The notes under the pieces: model-generated
Told to the model about the DNA's origin: nothing
The model's input: only the letters and a program-made list of their open reading frames with translations
Databases searched by the model: none
Shown here: positions 26,419-36,825 of the stretch, piece by piece
How positions within the stretch are numbered: position 1 is the stretch's first letter
Layout: each line of letters opens with the position of its first letter
DNA from: Pararhodobacter zhoushanensis
Lineage (GTDB): Bacteria; Pseudomonadota; Alphaproteobacteria; Rhodobacterales; Rhodobacteraceae
DNA length: 64,000 nt
Assembly (NCBI RefSeq): GCF_025949695.1
Contig: NZ_JAPDFL010000001.1
Location: 2,483,501 to 2,547,500, forward strand
Reading direction: 5' to 3'
Made by a program: the position numbers and the translations under genes

Positions 26419-28427
26419 TCACCCTGTCGCAATGCGCGGGCGGCCCGAAGCGGTGACGCGCAGGCGGATCTCGACTAGCAGGGGCTGGCCTTCGATCTCG
26501 GCGCCGATGTCCTCGCGGGTGGTTTGCACGCGGGGATCGGGGACGCCGGCGGCTTGGGCACGGGTTCGCGATTGGGCCGTCAGATCGCCTGTCAGCGCCT
26601 CGACAGCGGCCTCGACGGTGGTGAAGCGGGCAGGGCCGTCCGACAGATGGGCAAGGAACGCGCCGGGTCCGGGCACGGTCACCTGACCTTCGGCATGCAT
26701 CGAGACCTGACCGACCACAGCGCCCAACGCATTGGCGACACCGGCAAACTCCGGCACGACCATGTCGCAGCCCAGCCGCTCGCCCACCGCGCCGTAATAG
26801 CAACCCGCCGAGGCGCCCAAGCCGATCACCGGCACGCCCAGCCGTGCCTCAAGCCGAACAAGGCTGGGTGCGCGGGTCAGCGCGGCCTCGGTCAGCGGGT
26901 GGCGGGCAAGGGTTTCAGGCGGCAGCGACCAGTCGCGGGGATCTTCGGCGAAGGCGGCTTCCAGCAGGCACTCGACGGTCTGCCGGGTCAGCTGATCGAC
27001 GATCTGCTGCGCCATCGCTGCCGCATCCGCCGCCAGCCGCTCGCCATTGCCGGTGCGGCGCCGGGCCAGCAGGGTCAGTGCCTTGTGCGCTGCAGCACCG
27101 TCCCAGCCGCTTTGCCGGCCCAGCACATGCGCGGCGTCCGACGGGGTCGGCCCGGCCAGCATCACATGTCCGGCCTGTACCAGCCGCATCAACGCCGGGC
27201 CCTCAAGGCGGGTGCGGATCAGCGCAGACACCCGCTGCGGACCGTCAAGCAGCCGTTCGGCCACCGCGGCATCGCGGGCAGAAAGGCCCGCGGGCAGGGC
27301 AGTGAACAGGGGGAGCGCGAGCCGCCATGTTTCCTCGGGTGACGGATCGCGGCCCAAAGCTTCATCCAGCATCCGGTGCACCAGATCCGGGTGCTGCACG
27401 GCGGCCAGCGACAGCGGCATCACGCGCCGGGGGCCGAGGGTCAGCCCCCCTCCAACCCCTCGCGGATCTGCACGGCGCTGTCGCCGCCCAGACCCGTGGT
27501 GCGCATCGCCACGGCTTCGACCATCGTGCGCCAGCCGCCGACGCGCGCGCCCTGCGGGTCAATGGACGGCTTGCCGTCGCGCAGCAGGCACACATCGGTG
27601 GTGGTGCCGCCGATGTCCGAGACCAGCGCATCCTTCAGCCCGGTCAGCCACGCCGCCCCGGCGATGGATGCCGCCGGGCCGCTGAGGATCGTCTCGATGG
27701 GCCGCTCACGCACCAGCGCGGCCGAGACCAGCGCGCCGTCACCGCGCACCACCATCAGCGGCGCGGTGATGCCCAGCCGGGTCAGATGCCCCTCGCAACT
27801 GGCAATCAGCCGGTCGATCATCGCCACCAGCCGCGCGTTCAACAGCGCGGTCAGCGCGCGTTTGGGGCCGTTCAACCCGGCACTCAGCTCATGCGAGCAG
27901 GTCACGGGCAGGCCGGTCCGGGCGCGGATCAGGGCGCGGGCCGCGATCTCGTGTGCGGGGTTGCGGGTGGCGAACTGGGCGGCGACGGCGATGGCGCTGA
28001 TGCCTTTGGGCAGCGCGGAGAGTGCCTGTTCCAGCGCGGCCAGATCCAGCGGCTCGGCTTCGCCGCCGGCGTGGGTATGGCCACCGGCCAGCGCAATGAG
28101 GGGATCGTCGCCCAAGGCCTCGGTCAGCCCGGCGCGGGCACGGTCGCCGCCATCGAAACCGATCAGCACCAGCGCGGCCCTTGCGCCTTGGCCCTCGACC
28201 AGCGCATTGGTGGCCAGCGTGGTGGACAGCGCCACCATCGCCACATCGGCGGGGACGATATCGGCGGCCTGCGCCAGCACCGCGTCAATCGCGCCACCGA
28301 TGCCCTGCGCCAGATCCGGGCGCGAGGTCAGCGCCTTGGCATGCGCGCGGATCGCCTGCGCGCTGTCGTCTAGAAGAACGGCGTCGGTATAGGTTCCGCC
28401 CGTATCGACCCCAAGCAAGATTGCCAT
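26419..28427 (-). pseudogene. Hydantoinase/oxoprolinase (HyuA-like), split by a frameshift in a G run
   Basis: The N-terminal frame (28427-27441) begins MAILLGVDTGGTYTDAV and contains LSTTLATNALVEGQG, LSGPAASIAGA and DIGGTTTDV: the actin-like ATPase of hydantoinase A. The C-terminal frame (to 26419) has GASAGCYYGAVGERL and the usual tail. At about 27453-27458 the minus strand reads GAGGGGGGCTGA; one more G would restore GAGGGGGGGCTG and the continuous LEGGLTLGPRRVMPLSL. So a single base is missing from a G run. The intact 670-residue protein would hydrolyse hydantoins or 5-oxoproline-like rings using ATP. It could be a true mutation or a sequencing error. Confidence 0.82.
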
Positions 28428-28491
28428 GCGCGCCTCCGCTGCCCTGAAACCCGCTTAGGGCCGGACGCGGACAAAGAAAAGGGGGCGCGTG

Positions 28492-31400
28492 TCAGCCCGC
28501 GACCGCCAGTGTCAGTGCCCGCGTCAGCGTTTCGCGGCGGAAGGGCTTGGCGACGTGCCCGGTAAAGCCCGCAGCCAGATATTCGTCGATCTGGTGCTGC
28601 ATCGCATTGGCGGTCACGGCCAGCGCCGGAACCGGCACGATCCCGGCCTCGGCCTCGCGCATGCGGATCGCCGCCAGCGCACCGGTGCCGTCCAGACCGG
28701 GCATCGAGATGTCGAGCAGGATCACATCAAAGGCGCCCGGCAGGAACTTGTCGCAGGCATCCTGACCGTCTTCGGCCAGCGTGACGCTGATGCCCAAAGC
28801 CCCCAGCATGGATTCCAGAATGCGGCGGTTGGTGTGGTTGTCATCGGCGACAAGCATGCGCATCCCGGTAAAGTCGATGCCGGGTTGCTGACTGGCACCA
28901 CCCGCCATGCCGACACCGCCGACATGCAGAACGGCGCCCGCCTTGTCATCGTCCGAGAGCCGCGGGGCAGGGACCGTCATCACCAGATGCGTGCCCTGAC
29001 CCGCCACACTGTCCAGCGTGATCGAGCCGCCCATCAGCACCGCCAGCTTGCGCGTGATCGACAAGCCCAGCCCGGTGCCGCCATAGCGTCGTGCGGTCGA
29101 GGTTTCGGCCTGCTCGAATTCCTCGAACACTTTGGCCGTCTGCTCGGGCGACATGCCGATGCCGGTGTCGCGCACTTCGAAGCGCAGCGAATCCTTCGCA
29201 ATCGGATCAGGCCGGACACTGACGTCAATGCTGCCGGATTCGGTGAATTTCAGCGCGTTGCCGACCAGATTGTTGAGCACCTGCAACAGTCGGTTGGCAT
29301 CGCCCATGCGCGGTGCCTGGCAGTCGGGGTCGACATGGATCCGCAGCGCCAGCCCCCCGGCCTCGGCCCGGGGCAGGAACAGCGCGCGGACCCGGCCCAG
29401 CAGCTCGGTGGGGCTGAAGGGTTGATGCTCGATCATCATCTTGCCCGCTTCGATCTTCGCCAGATCGAGGATGTCGTTGAGGATCGCCAGCAGCCCTTCG
29501 CCGGAATCACGAATGGTGTTGATCATGTCACGCTGATAGGGCGCGACCTCGGTTTCGCCCAGAAGCTCGGCCATGCCCAGCACGCCGGTCAGCGGGGTGC
29601 GCAACTCGTGGCTCATGTTGGCCAGGAAGCGCGATTTGGCGTGGCTCGCGGCTTCGGCCTTTTCGGTGGCGGCGATCAGCGCGCTGACATTGGTGCCGAC
29701 ACCGCGATAGCCCGCATACTGGCCCGCAGCGTTGTAGAAGGGCGCGCCGCTGATGCGCAGCCAGATAGCATCGGCATTGCGGCCGGGGCGCAGGCGAAAC
29801 ACGAAATCGGTCAGTTTGTCACGCGCCATGACATTGCGCGCCAGCCGCTCCCAATCGCCCAAGGCACTGTCCGAACCGGGCGTGACCCCCAGCTCGTCCA
29901 GCCCGCGGTTGAGAATGCGGTCGACCGGAATGCCCGTCGTCCGCTCGAACCCGGCGGTCAGATGGGTGATCTTGCGGCCCGGCGCGACCTCCCAGAACCA
30001 TTCATCGCTGGCCTCGGCAATATCGGAATAGCGCTGCTCGGATTCGCGCCGCGCTTCCAGCGCCTCTTCCAGCCGCAGTTTGGCATCGGCCAGCGCAGCC
30101 TCGCGCATCTTGCGCTCGGTGATGTCGATATGGATGCCGGTCTCTTCGGCGGGCACCCCCGGCGATGTCCAGCGCTGCACCCGTATGTGCGACATGACCC
30201 AGACCCAGCGCCCGTCGCGGTGACGGATGCGGAATTCGTGACCGACATTGGCGGTGTCCGCCCCGTAGATCTTGGAGACGCCGCTGCGCAGCTGGGGCAG
30301 GTCGTCGGGATGGACCAGCGCATCGAACTTGTCGCGCGTCCAGGGCACCAATTCGTCCAGATGATAGCCGATCATCGCGGCGTATTGCTCGTCGATGAGG
30401 ACGCGACCGGTTTCGCAATCAAGCTGCCATGTCGCAACCGAGGACGACTCCAGAATTGCCCGCAACCGCTCTTCGGCATGGCGGCGGCCGGTCATGTCGA
30501 AACCCAGCCCGCTGATGCGCAGCGGGTTGCCTTCATGGTCGCGCGCGCTGATGCGTCCACGGACCAGCACATGCACCCAATGGCCGTTGGCGTGGCGCAG
30601 GCGAACCTCCAGCTCGACCGCGTCGCGGGTGCCGTTGATCACCGCGCGCAGGTGTTCGCGCATCATGTCGTTGTCGTCAGGGTGGAACGGCGCAACCCAG
30701 TTCTCACGGGTCAGCACATGATCGAACGGGCCGCTCCATCCCAGCATCGAGCGCCAATGCTCGTTGATGGTGGTCTCGCTGCGCAGCAGATCCAGATCCC
30801 AGGTTCCGACACCGGCGCCGACAATGATGTCGTTCATCCGCTGCTCGGCTTCCTTCATCGCCGTGACATCGACCCGCAGACTGACGCGCCCGCCTTCGGG
30901 CGTCTGGCGTTCGAACACACGGACATAGCGTCCGTCTTTGAGCAGCAACTCCATGCGGTTATAGGGCAAGCGGTGCTTTTCCATCCGCTCGGCCAGCCAC
31001 GCGTCTTCGTCGCCGACCGCATCGGGGAACTCTCCGTGATTCAGCCCAGCCCGGACCACGTCTTCAAAACGCACGCCGGGTTTGAGCATGGCGGCGGTGC
31101 GCGGCGTCGATTGGCGATAGCGCTCATTGCACAGCACGAGCCGGTCGTCGGCATCGTAATACGAAAACCCGTCCTGCAGCGATTCAATGGCAGCGTGCAG
31201 CCGGTCATGAGATTGCCGCCCCTGCGCGATGGTGCGCTCGAGATCGGCCTCATGGCGCTTGAGCGCGGTGATATCGTTCTCGATGATCAGGAAGCCCTGC
31301 GGCATCCCCTCACGGTCCTGCATCGGCTGGACGGTGACATCCACCCAATAGGGCGCGCCCTTGCGGTCGTGGCGCAGCAAATCGGTGGTGTAGGTGACAC

Positions 31401-32529
31401 GCGCCCGCATCGCATCGCGGATGCGGTCCATGGTCGCCTCGTCCGCCAGAGGATCAAGGAAGGTCGACACCGAACCGCCGCGCAACTCCTCCAGTGCCCA
31501 ACCCGAACGCTTCTCCATCGCCGGATTGGCCCAGATGACATTGAGATCCTCGTCCAGCACCATGACAAGATTGGTCATGCTGCGCGAGATTTCGATCAGC
31601 ATCGCGTTCTCGGCTTCACGCTGATGATCTTCGGTGACGTCGCGGATGCGGAACACGTAACCGTACTGGCCGCTGCCCTTGGTCCGGTGCGAAATGATCG
31701 TGTCATACCAGCGCGTCTTGTCGGCATGGTCGATCGAATAGCGGGGCACCGCTGCGGTCCCTTCGACCCGCGCCCGCGCCATCGCGTCGCGCTGCAATTT
31801 GGCGACGGCGGCAGGAACACTGTCCTCCAGTGCCTGCCCCAGTGTCGACGAGGGCGAAACCGCCAGAAGCTCGGGCGAGCCGCAGTGAAAGTCGATGCAG
31901 GTGCCGTCGGCATCCATCTCGAGCACCAGTTCCGGCGTCGCCGCGAGGGTCGCGCGCAGCCGCTCCAGCGTCGAGGCCTGCTCGCTGCGCGACGCCTGAA
32001 GCTCGCATTCCGTCCGCCGCCGACCCAAAGCGGCCAGAATGCCATCGGCCAGCGACTGGATCAGCCACAAGTCGCGCGTCGAGCCACAGCTGGGCTGCTG
32101 GATATAGTCGAGCGCAATCAGCCCGCTCAACGTAGCGTCTTGCAGCATCGGAATGACCACCGACGAGCGAATGCCACGCACCTCAAGCGCCGTGCGCAAA
32201 GGCCCTGCCGGCAGAGAGCCAACGTCCTGCAAGGCCATGGCTTCGCCCGCCGCAAAGGCGTCAGGGTCACGCACCAGACACTCCAGCGGCACGACAGCGC
32301 CGTCCTGCAGCGGGCCGTGACTGGCGCACCAGCCGGTGCCTTGGGGCTGGTACAACACGCCGCAATCGGCACGCGCCATCACGCAAAGGCGCTGCAAGAT
32401 CTGGGTGATTGTTGCATCGAGGTCGCCCGGACTGCTACGCAAAAGCTGCCCCAGAGCGTCAATGACCAGCTCTTGGGCAGTGTCAGGAGAGCGGTGAGAA
32501 GGGCTCGATTGCCGAGAACCATCGTCCAT
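28492..32529 (-). CDS. Soluble GAF/multi-PAS hybrid histidine kinase with receiver domain
   Basis: A 1345-residue protein without membrane segments. Order: GAF (about 15-170), six PAS-like domains (for example [52 protein letters not shown]), a HisKA with [15 protein letters not shown], HATPase with N-box [13 protein letters not shown] and G2 GGTGLGLSI, and a C-terminal receiver with phospho-acceptor Asp1273 in [10 protein letters not shown]. It would sense cytoplasmic signals and pass phosphate onward; no Hpt or response regulator is nearby. ATG 32529 is the first sensible start; the longer frame upstream overlaps the divergent gene. Ordinary PAS signals (redox, ligand) are unknown. Confidence 0.93.
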   Translation of the reverse strand: MDDGSRQSSPSHRSPDTAQELVIDALGQLLRSSPGDLDATITQILQRLCVMARADCGVLYQPQGTGWCASHGPLQDGAVVPLECLVRDPDAFAAGEAMALQDVGSLPAGPLRTALEVRGIRSSVVIPMLQDATLSGLIALDYIQQPSCGSTRDLWLIQSLADGILAALGRRRTECELQASRSEQASTLERLRATLAATPELVLEMDADGTCIDFHCGSPELLAVSPSSTLGQALEDSVPAAVAKLQRDAMARARVEGTAAVPRYSIDHADKTRWYDTIISHRTKGSGQYGYVFRIRDVTEDHQREAENAMLIEISRSMTNLVMVLDEDLNVIWANPAMEKRSGWALEELRGGSVSTFLDPLADEATMDRIRDAMRARVTYTTDLLRHDRKGAPYWVDVTVQPMQDREGMPQGFLIIENDITALKRHEADLERTIAQGRQSHDRLHAAIESLQDGFSYYDADDRLVLCNERYRQSTPRTAAMLKPGVRFEDVVRAGLNHGEFPDAVGDEDAWLAERMEKHRLPYNRMELLLKDGRYVRVFERQTPEGGRVSLRVDVTAMKEAEQRMNDIIVGAGVGTWDLDLLRSETTINEHWRSMLGWSGPFDHVLTRENWVAPFHPDDNDMMREHLRAVINGTRDAVELEVRLRHANGHWVHVLVRGRISARDHEGNPLRISGLGFDMTGRRHAEERLRAILESSSVATWQLDCETGRVLIDEQYAAMIGYHLDELVPWTRDKFDALVHPDDLPQLRSGVSKIYGADTANVGHEFRIRHRDGRWVWVMSHIRVQRWTSPGVPAEETGIHIDITERKMREAALADAKLRLEEALEARRESEQRYSDIAEASDEWFWEVAPGRKITHLTAGFERTTGIPVDRILNRGLDELGVTPGSDSALGDWERLARNVMARDKLTDFVFRLRPGRNADAIWLRISGAPFYNAAGQYAGYRGVGTNVSALIAATEKAEAASHAKSRFLANMSHELRTPLTGVLGMAELLGETEVAPYQRDMINTIRDSGEGLLAILNDILDLAKIEAGKMMIEHQPFSPTELLGRVRALFLPRAEAGGLALRIHVDPDCQAPRMGDANRLLQVLNNLVGNALKFTESGSIDVSVRPDPIAKDSLRFEVRDTGIGMSPEQTAKVFEEFEQAETSTARRYGGTGLGLSITRKLAVLMGGSITLDSVAGQGTHLVMTVPAPRLSDDDKAGAVLHVGGVGMAGGASQQPGIDFTGMRMLVADDNHTNRRILESMLGALGISVTLAEDGQDACDKFLPGAFDVILLDISMPGLDGTGALAAIRMREAEAGIVPVPALAVTANAMQHQIDEYLAAGFTGHVAKPFRRETLTRALTLAVAG

Positions 32530-32669
32530 CGGGTACTTTTCCAAAGGCGAACACGTTAAACGAGCATAGCAGGGTCTCCGGCAGCTTACATCTTGAATTT
32601 GCCTGTTTCTGTGACTCTTGCGTAAAGGCCTCACAACAGCCACGCTGGCGCAGCAAGCCCGAGGTCCGC

Positions 32670-33548
32670 ATGACAGCCCCACCGCCACCCCACGCAGCAC
32701 CCCCGGCACCGGCCGATGTCCCGGCCGATGCTGCGGCACGCCGCGCGGTTGCACCGGTGATCTGCTACCCGACGCAGGCGTTAGCGCAGCCGCCGCTGGA
32801 CCTGTATGCGCAGGCGCGCGCGCTGGCCCGCCCGATTTCGCACTGCCATGTGCCGGCCCGCGACGGGGCGGCGTTCCGGGTTCCGGCCGGCGGGTTCTTT
32901 CGCATCACCTGCACCGGCGGGCCGCAGGTGGGCGATCTGAACCTGTTCAACGCCACCAACCCGCATGAGCGTTTCTACTCAGGCAAAACCCGCGCTCTGC
33001 ATGGCACCCACCTGAACGTCGGCGACAGGATGTGGTCCGGCTTTCCCTTCCTGCGCCCGATGGCAACGCTGGTCGCGGATACATTGGGCTGGTACGGCGT
33101 CGATGACTTCGGCGGCAGGGTGCATGACGTGATCGGTTCGCGCTGCGATCCCTACACGCATTGGCAGCTGTCGGGGGGCGATCAGTATCACCATTGCTGC
33201 CATTCGAACCTGACCCGGGCACTGGCCGCCGAGGGCGTCCAGGACGCGGAAGCGCTGGTGCATGATGTGCTCAACGTCTTCATGTGCACGGGGTTTACGG
33301 CAGATACCGGGCAGTATTTCATGAAAGCCAGCCCGGTGCGTCCCGGGGATTATCTGGAATTCTTTGCCGAGATCGATCTGCTGGGGGTGCTTTCGGCCTG
33401 CCCGGGCGGCGATTGCGGGGCCGAGCATTCTTCGGATGCCGCGTCGTGTCATCCGCTGTTGGTCGACGTCTTCGCGACGCCGCCGCAGGCGCTGGCCGGC
33501 TGGACGCCGCCGGAGCCCAATGGCTACGACCGCAGCCACGGGGCGTAG
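32670..33548 (+). CDS. DUF1989 (urea carboxylase-associated) family protein
   Basis: A 292-residue protein of the DUF1989 family: GDLNLFNATNPHERFYSG, HGTHLNVGDRMWSG, DTLGWYGVDDFGG and HHCCHSNLTRAL with conserved Cys/His that could bind metal. Homologues are linked to urea carboxylase/urea amidolyase and to guanidine or aminomethyl metabolism. A proline-rich 30-residue N-terminus precedes the domain. It is divergent from the large kinase (140-base gap). No urea genes are nearby. Confidence 0.85.
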   Translation: MTAPPPPHAAPPAPADVPADAAARRAVAPVICYPTQALAQPPLDLYAQARALARPISHCHVPARDGAAFRVPAGGFFRITCTGGPQVGDLNLFNATNPHERFYSGKTRALHGTHLNVGDRMWSGFPFLRPMATLVADTLGWYGVDDFGGRVHDVIGSRCDPYTHWQLSGGDQYHHCCHSNLTRALAAEGVQDAEALVHDVLNVFMCTGFTADTGQYFMKASPVRPGDYLEFFAEIDLLGVLSACPGGDCGAEHSSDAASCHPLLVDVFATPPQALAGWTPPEPNGYDRSHGA

Positions 33549-33607
33549 GCGCGGTTTCGCCCTCGGCCGAGACGGCTGTCGCCGCCGCGCCCTCGGGCGA
33601 CCGGGCA

Positions 33608-33757
33608 GGGGGGCCTTGCCCCCCTCTTGGCCTGCGGCCAATTCACCCCCCAGGATATTTAAGGACAGATGATAAGACTTCGTTAACCCTGTTTCATTTT
33701 CTGTCTGAAAGCATCCACGGGGGGATTTTAAAGGGGGCGCGTGCGCCCCCCTTTAAG
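33608..33757. repeat. Two tail-to-tail 3'-end elements (hairpin + GGATATTT)
   Basis: After the DUF1989 gene the plus strand has GGGGGG-CCTT-GCCCCCC (33608-33624), a second hairpin TTGGCC-TGC-GGCCAA (33627-33641), then a CCCCCC-A-GGATATTT stretch and GGACAGATGA. The same type of element, in reverse orientation, spans about 33696-33757 and serves the convergent SUMF1-like gene. The two are separated by a short linker containing GTTAACC. They are probably factor-independent terminators with a conserved tail; six related elements or halves occur in this window. Confidence 0.7.
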
Positions 33758-33823
33758 CAGGTTTGGGCGGCAGCCCACGCGGCGCGAGGGGGCTCGATGC
33801 CCCCGAGCGCCGCAGTTCCTGGC

Positions 33824-34816
33824 TCACCGTATGTCGCGGAAGCAGCGGAAGCCGAGGTGATAATTCGCATGGCTCGAGCGCGACAGCACGCGCGTGCCGT
33901 GCCAGAAGGGCGCGCGCCAGCGGGCCCAGTGTTCATGCGCGCGGACCTGATCCCAGATGAACCACGAGCCCTTCATCTCGGTCACGCCCAGCGAGGTCGA
34001 CCCGCGCGAGGCCATCTGATCCGGCGCCAGCGGCAGGTTCATGTGTTCTGCCGCATTGCCGTCGATGTCATAGACCCCCAGCGGCGAGTGGCATTGCGGG
34101 AAGCTGCCCGCCGGATAGGTGTTCGACCCGCAGCCCGAAAACGACCCGCCATTGCAGCCCGGCGTCTTGGAACTGCCCGTCGCGCAGACGCCCGAGCGCC
34201 ACTGGCCGATCGAAAACTGGTTCGACTGGTTGGCGTAATGCCGGTTGTGCCACGCGCGCATCGCCTGTTGGCTGCCCAGCTGGAACTGGTAGTCCGGCGG
34301 CAGGAGCTGGCCGGCGGCAGCTCCTTCCCATTCATGCGCATCGCCGATGCGTGCGCCCTCGGCGGCGCAAAGGGCCACCACCTGATCCGCGCGCACCCAG
34401 GTCACCGGGTAGGCCAGCGGCACGTTGGGATATTCGAACATGAACGCGCAGACGCTTGCGTCTTCGGGCGTCTCGGTTTCGGGGTTGTAGAGCGGCACTT
34501 CATAGGGATGCCCGCAGATCCGCTCAAACCGCGCGTTGCGATAGGCGCGGCGCACCGAGTCGACACTGCCGCCTTGGCGCTGTGCTGCCTGTTCCGGCGT
34601 CATCGGATGGCGGGTCACGGCCGGGTTGCCCTGACCCATGATGTTGGACTGCGCAAAGATCGCGCGGATGCGCTCGATCGTGGCGCCGGAGAGCCCGCGC
34701 CATTCACGCATCTCGGCGAACATCGTTTCGTTATTCTGCGCCAGGCTTTGCGCCTGAGACGTCACCGGCGTCAGGGCAAGACCCAGAACCAGTGCCAGTT
34801 TAACCAGCGGTTTCAT
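33824..34816 (-). CDS. Secreted SUMF1/FGE-fold protein
   Basis: A 330-residue protein with a signal peptide (MKPLVKLALVLGLALTPV, cleavage near SQA-Q) and a formylglycine-generating-enzyme (SUMF1) fold: PVTWVRADQVVALC, GVYDIDGNAAEH, and the C-terminal RSSHANYHLGFRC. The active-site cysteine pair of true FGE is not apparent near the end of the fold, so it may be a binding or structural member rather than a sulfatase modifier. It is 14 bases downstream of a 581-residue exported protein in the same direction, so the two form an operon and may be partners. Confidence 0.82.
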   Translation of the reverse strand: MKPLVKLALVLGLALTPVTSQAQSLAQNNETMFAEMREWRGLSGATIERIRAIFAQSNIMGQGNPAVTRHPMTPEQAAQRQGGSVDSVRRAYRNARFERICGHPYEVPLYNPETETPEDASVCAFMFEYPNVPLAYPVTWVRADQVVALCAAEGARIGDAHEWEGAAAGQLLPPDYQFQLGSQQAMRAWHNRHYANQSNQFSIGQWRSGVCATGSSKTPGCNGGSFSGCGSNTYPAGSFPQCHSPLGVYDIDGNAAEHMNLPLAPDQMASRGSTSLGVTEMKGSWFIWDQVRAHEHWARWRAPFWHGTRVLSRSSHANYHLGFRCFRDIR

Positions 34817-34830
34817 GAAAGTGTCCCCTC

Positions 34831-36576
34831 TCAGCGGCGGAGCAGATAAAAGAAGTCGCGGTTGTCGGAAAACTCGATGAAGCGGCCCATCGGTGTGCCA
34901 TCGCGGTGGCGCGAGTCGCTTTCGGCCATGCGGCGGTCCAGGTGCACGATCGAAAACTCTTCGGACCCCGGCAGGCGCGGATAGATCGCCGAATAGGTCA
35001 GGTCGAGCGAGTTCATGTCGAGCAGCATCGCCATGTCGCAGTGATAGGCCTGAAACACCCGCGTCATCGCCGAGGGTGTCGCCGACATGAACACCGCATA
35101 GATCAGGAACTGCCGGTCATCGACCGTGCGCATGCACACGCCCGAGCGCAGGGTGCGCAGCTGCGCCTCGGCGCTGCCTGACCAGTTGCCGCCCATCCAG
35201 CTGCGCACCTGACTGCCCGGCACGCCCACGCCGTCAGCGTTACGCTCGACCAGCGGCGTGCCGTTCTGGCGGGCAAAGCGGATATGGGGCAGCATGAAGT
35301 CCAGCTGTTCGGACCAGATGTCCATGTGGACCGTGCCGTCCTGCAGCACATAGAGCGTTGCCAGACCCGGCTGCAGCCGCGACAGCACCACCCCGTTGAC
35401 CACAAAGCCGTAATGGTGGCCGTGGTTGGTATAGGCGTAATCCGTCAGCCGCCACGCACCATGGTCGCGCTTGAAGCCCCCGGCGAAGATCCCCGCCAGA
35501 CGGTCCATGAACACCGGGTTCATCATCCCGGTCATCTGCAGCGGTTCGACCGTGCCAAAGCCATCGGGCCCCGGCAGGTTATAGTCGCGGCCTGCGCCGG
35601 AAGGGCGGGGCGACCAGTCAACCTCGGGGTGCGAGGTGCCGATCTCGTAGCGCAGATCGAAGCGCGACATGTCGAAGGCCCACATATGCACGTCCGAGCG
35701 GTTCTCGACCCCGTCCATCCCGTTCGCCCCGGGCACCGCCATCACCTCCTGGCTCACCATGCCGGGCTGCACGGTGCTGGCGTAAATGCCCGGCGCGTTC
35801 TGCACGGCATACCAGGCGCCTGCCTCCATTTGCGTGCTGTCGGCACCGACCAGATCGACCCGCAGGTTCGAGCGCATCACCGGATGCGCGCGCAAATCGG
35901 CCTGACCCAGCGCGTTGACCACCGAGCCCGCTTCGGCCTCGTCCATGGTCTGCGCGGTGGTGAGATAGGCGTCTTCATACAGCGTGTCCTTGATCACGTT
36001 GATCAGGCTTTCGCCGAAGGGCACGTAATCGCGCAGGAATTCGGTCACTGCCTCACGCGTGGTGCGGCTGCCCGAGCCGCGGTTGCGCAAAAACATCCGT
36101 TGCTCGCAGATCGGCGAATAGGGCAGCCCGCTGTCGCGCGCGCTTTCCAGATCGCCCTCCCACGGCGCACAGCTCACGGTGCCCGCTTCGCTCTCGATGA
36201 CCAGCGAGCGCCCGTCCGCGCCCAGCGAGACGGTGAACAGCTCTGGCGCTGCGTTCTCCAGATGCCATGCGCGCGCGCTGCGCCCCTCGCCGGTTTCCAG
36301 CACGAACCACGCGTTCACATACGGATTGAGCGAGGTCAGCCGCAAGGGCGTGCCATCCGCCCCGATGCCGGTCAGTTCAGCGCGGAACGGCTGAAATTCA
36401 ACGACGCTGCGACGGTAATCTTCGCGGAAATCGGCAAATTGCGCGGCGCGGGTCGCGGCGGGGGCATACCAGGGGGCCATGGTGTCGGCGCCAGCAGGCA
36501 GAATCGTGGCCCCCAAGCCCAGCGCCGCAACGGTTGCAGCAGCGCCCAGGCGGGCCAGGAAGTCTGTCGTTGTCAA
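34831..36576 (-). CDS. Large exported protein of unknown function
   Basis: A 581-residue protein starting with TTG at 36576; AGGAGC lies seven bases ahead and the first residues form a signal peptide (LARLGAAATVAALGLGATILPAGAD). No well-known enzyme motif is evident. The C-terminal third has a pattern of strands with VVNGVVLSRLQPGLATLYV and MAMLLDMNSLDLTYS that faintly recalls the phosphodiester glycosidase (NAGPA) domain, but that is weak. It precedes the SUMF1-like gene in an operon. A cell-envelope role is likely; the rest is open. Confidence 0.7.
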   Translation of the reverse strand: MTTTDFLARLGAAATVAALGLGATILPAGADTMAPWYAPAATRAAQFADFREDYRRSVVEFQPFRAELTGIGADGTPLRLTSLNPYVNAWFVLETGEGRSARAWHLENAAPELFTVSLGADGRSLVIESEAGTVSCAPWEGDLESARDSGLPYSPICEQRMFLRNRGSGSRTTREAVTEFLRDYVPFGESLINVIKDTLYEDAYLTTAQTMDEAEAGSVVNALGQADLRAHPVMRSNLRVDLVGADSTQMEAGAWYAVQNAPGIYASTVQPGMVSQEVMAVPGANGMDGVENRSDVHMWAFDMSRFDLRYEIGTSHPEVDWSPRPSGAGRDYNLPGPDGFGTVEPLQMTGMMNPVFMDRLAGIFAGGFKRDHGAWRLTDYAYTNHGHHYGFVVNGVVLSRLQPGLATLYVLQDGTVHMDIWSEQLDFMLPHIRFARQNGTPLVERNADGVGVPGSQVRSWMGGNWSGSAEAQLRTLRSGVCMRTVDDRQFLIYAVFMSATPSAMTRVFQAYHCDMAMLLDMNSLDLTYSAIYPRLPGSEEFSIVHLDRRMAESDSRHRDGTPMGRFIEFSDNRDFFYLLRR

Positions 36577-36748
36577 TGTATTGCTCCTGAAAATCGAGTT
36601 TCCCCGCACCGGGCAGGGCCTATTTTTGCCACGTTGCAACAATCCGTCGATTCAGGCAACAGGGCCGCCCCAACTGTGATGCAGTCTCAACACATGGTGA
36701 TCAAAGGGGACTTGACGGCAAGAAGCAGCCGAGACGTTTCAGTGGTTT

Positions 36749-36764
36749 GCATACAAAGGTATGC
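36749..36764. promoter_or_regulatory. GCATAC-AAAG-GTATGC inverted repeat in the divergent fumC promoter region
   Basis: Perfect 6-base arms with a 4-base loop, about 62 bases before the fumC ATG and between two divergent genes. The left half also forms TTTGCATACAAA (36746-36757), similar to the TGCATACA site of the Dpp operon. It could be an operator or a small hairpin. Confidence 0.4.
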
Positions 36765-36825
36765 CGATTGATTTTCCCGCGCGCTCTGGCTAAGAGGGCG
36801 CAAACCCATGCAGGAGAGTGCCGCC

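Noticed and set aside
28489..32559. Plus-strand open frame of about 1350 codons opposite the hybrid kinase
   Set aside because: It is the antisense of a GC-rich gene; its translation is His/Arg/Gln-rich with no domain and no ribosome site.
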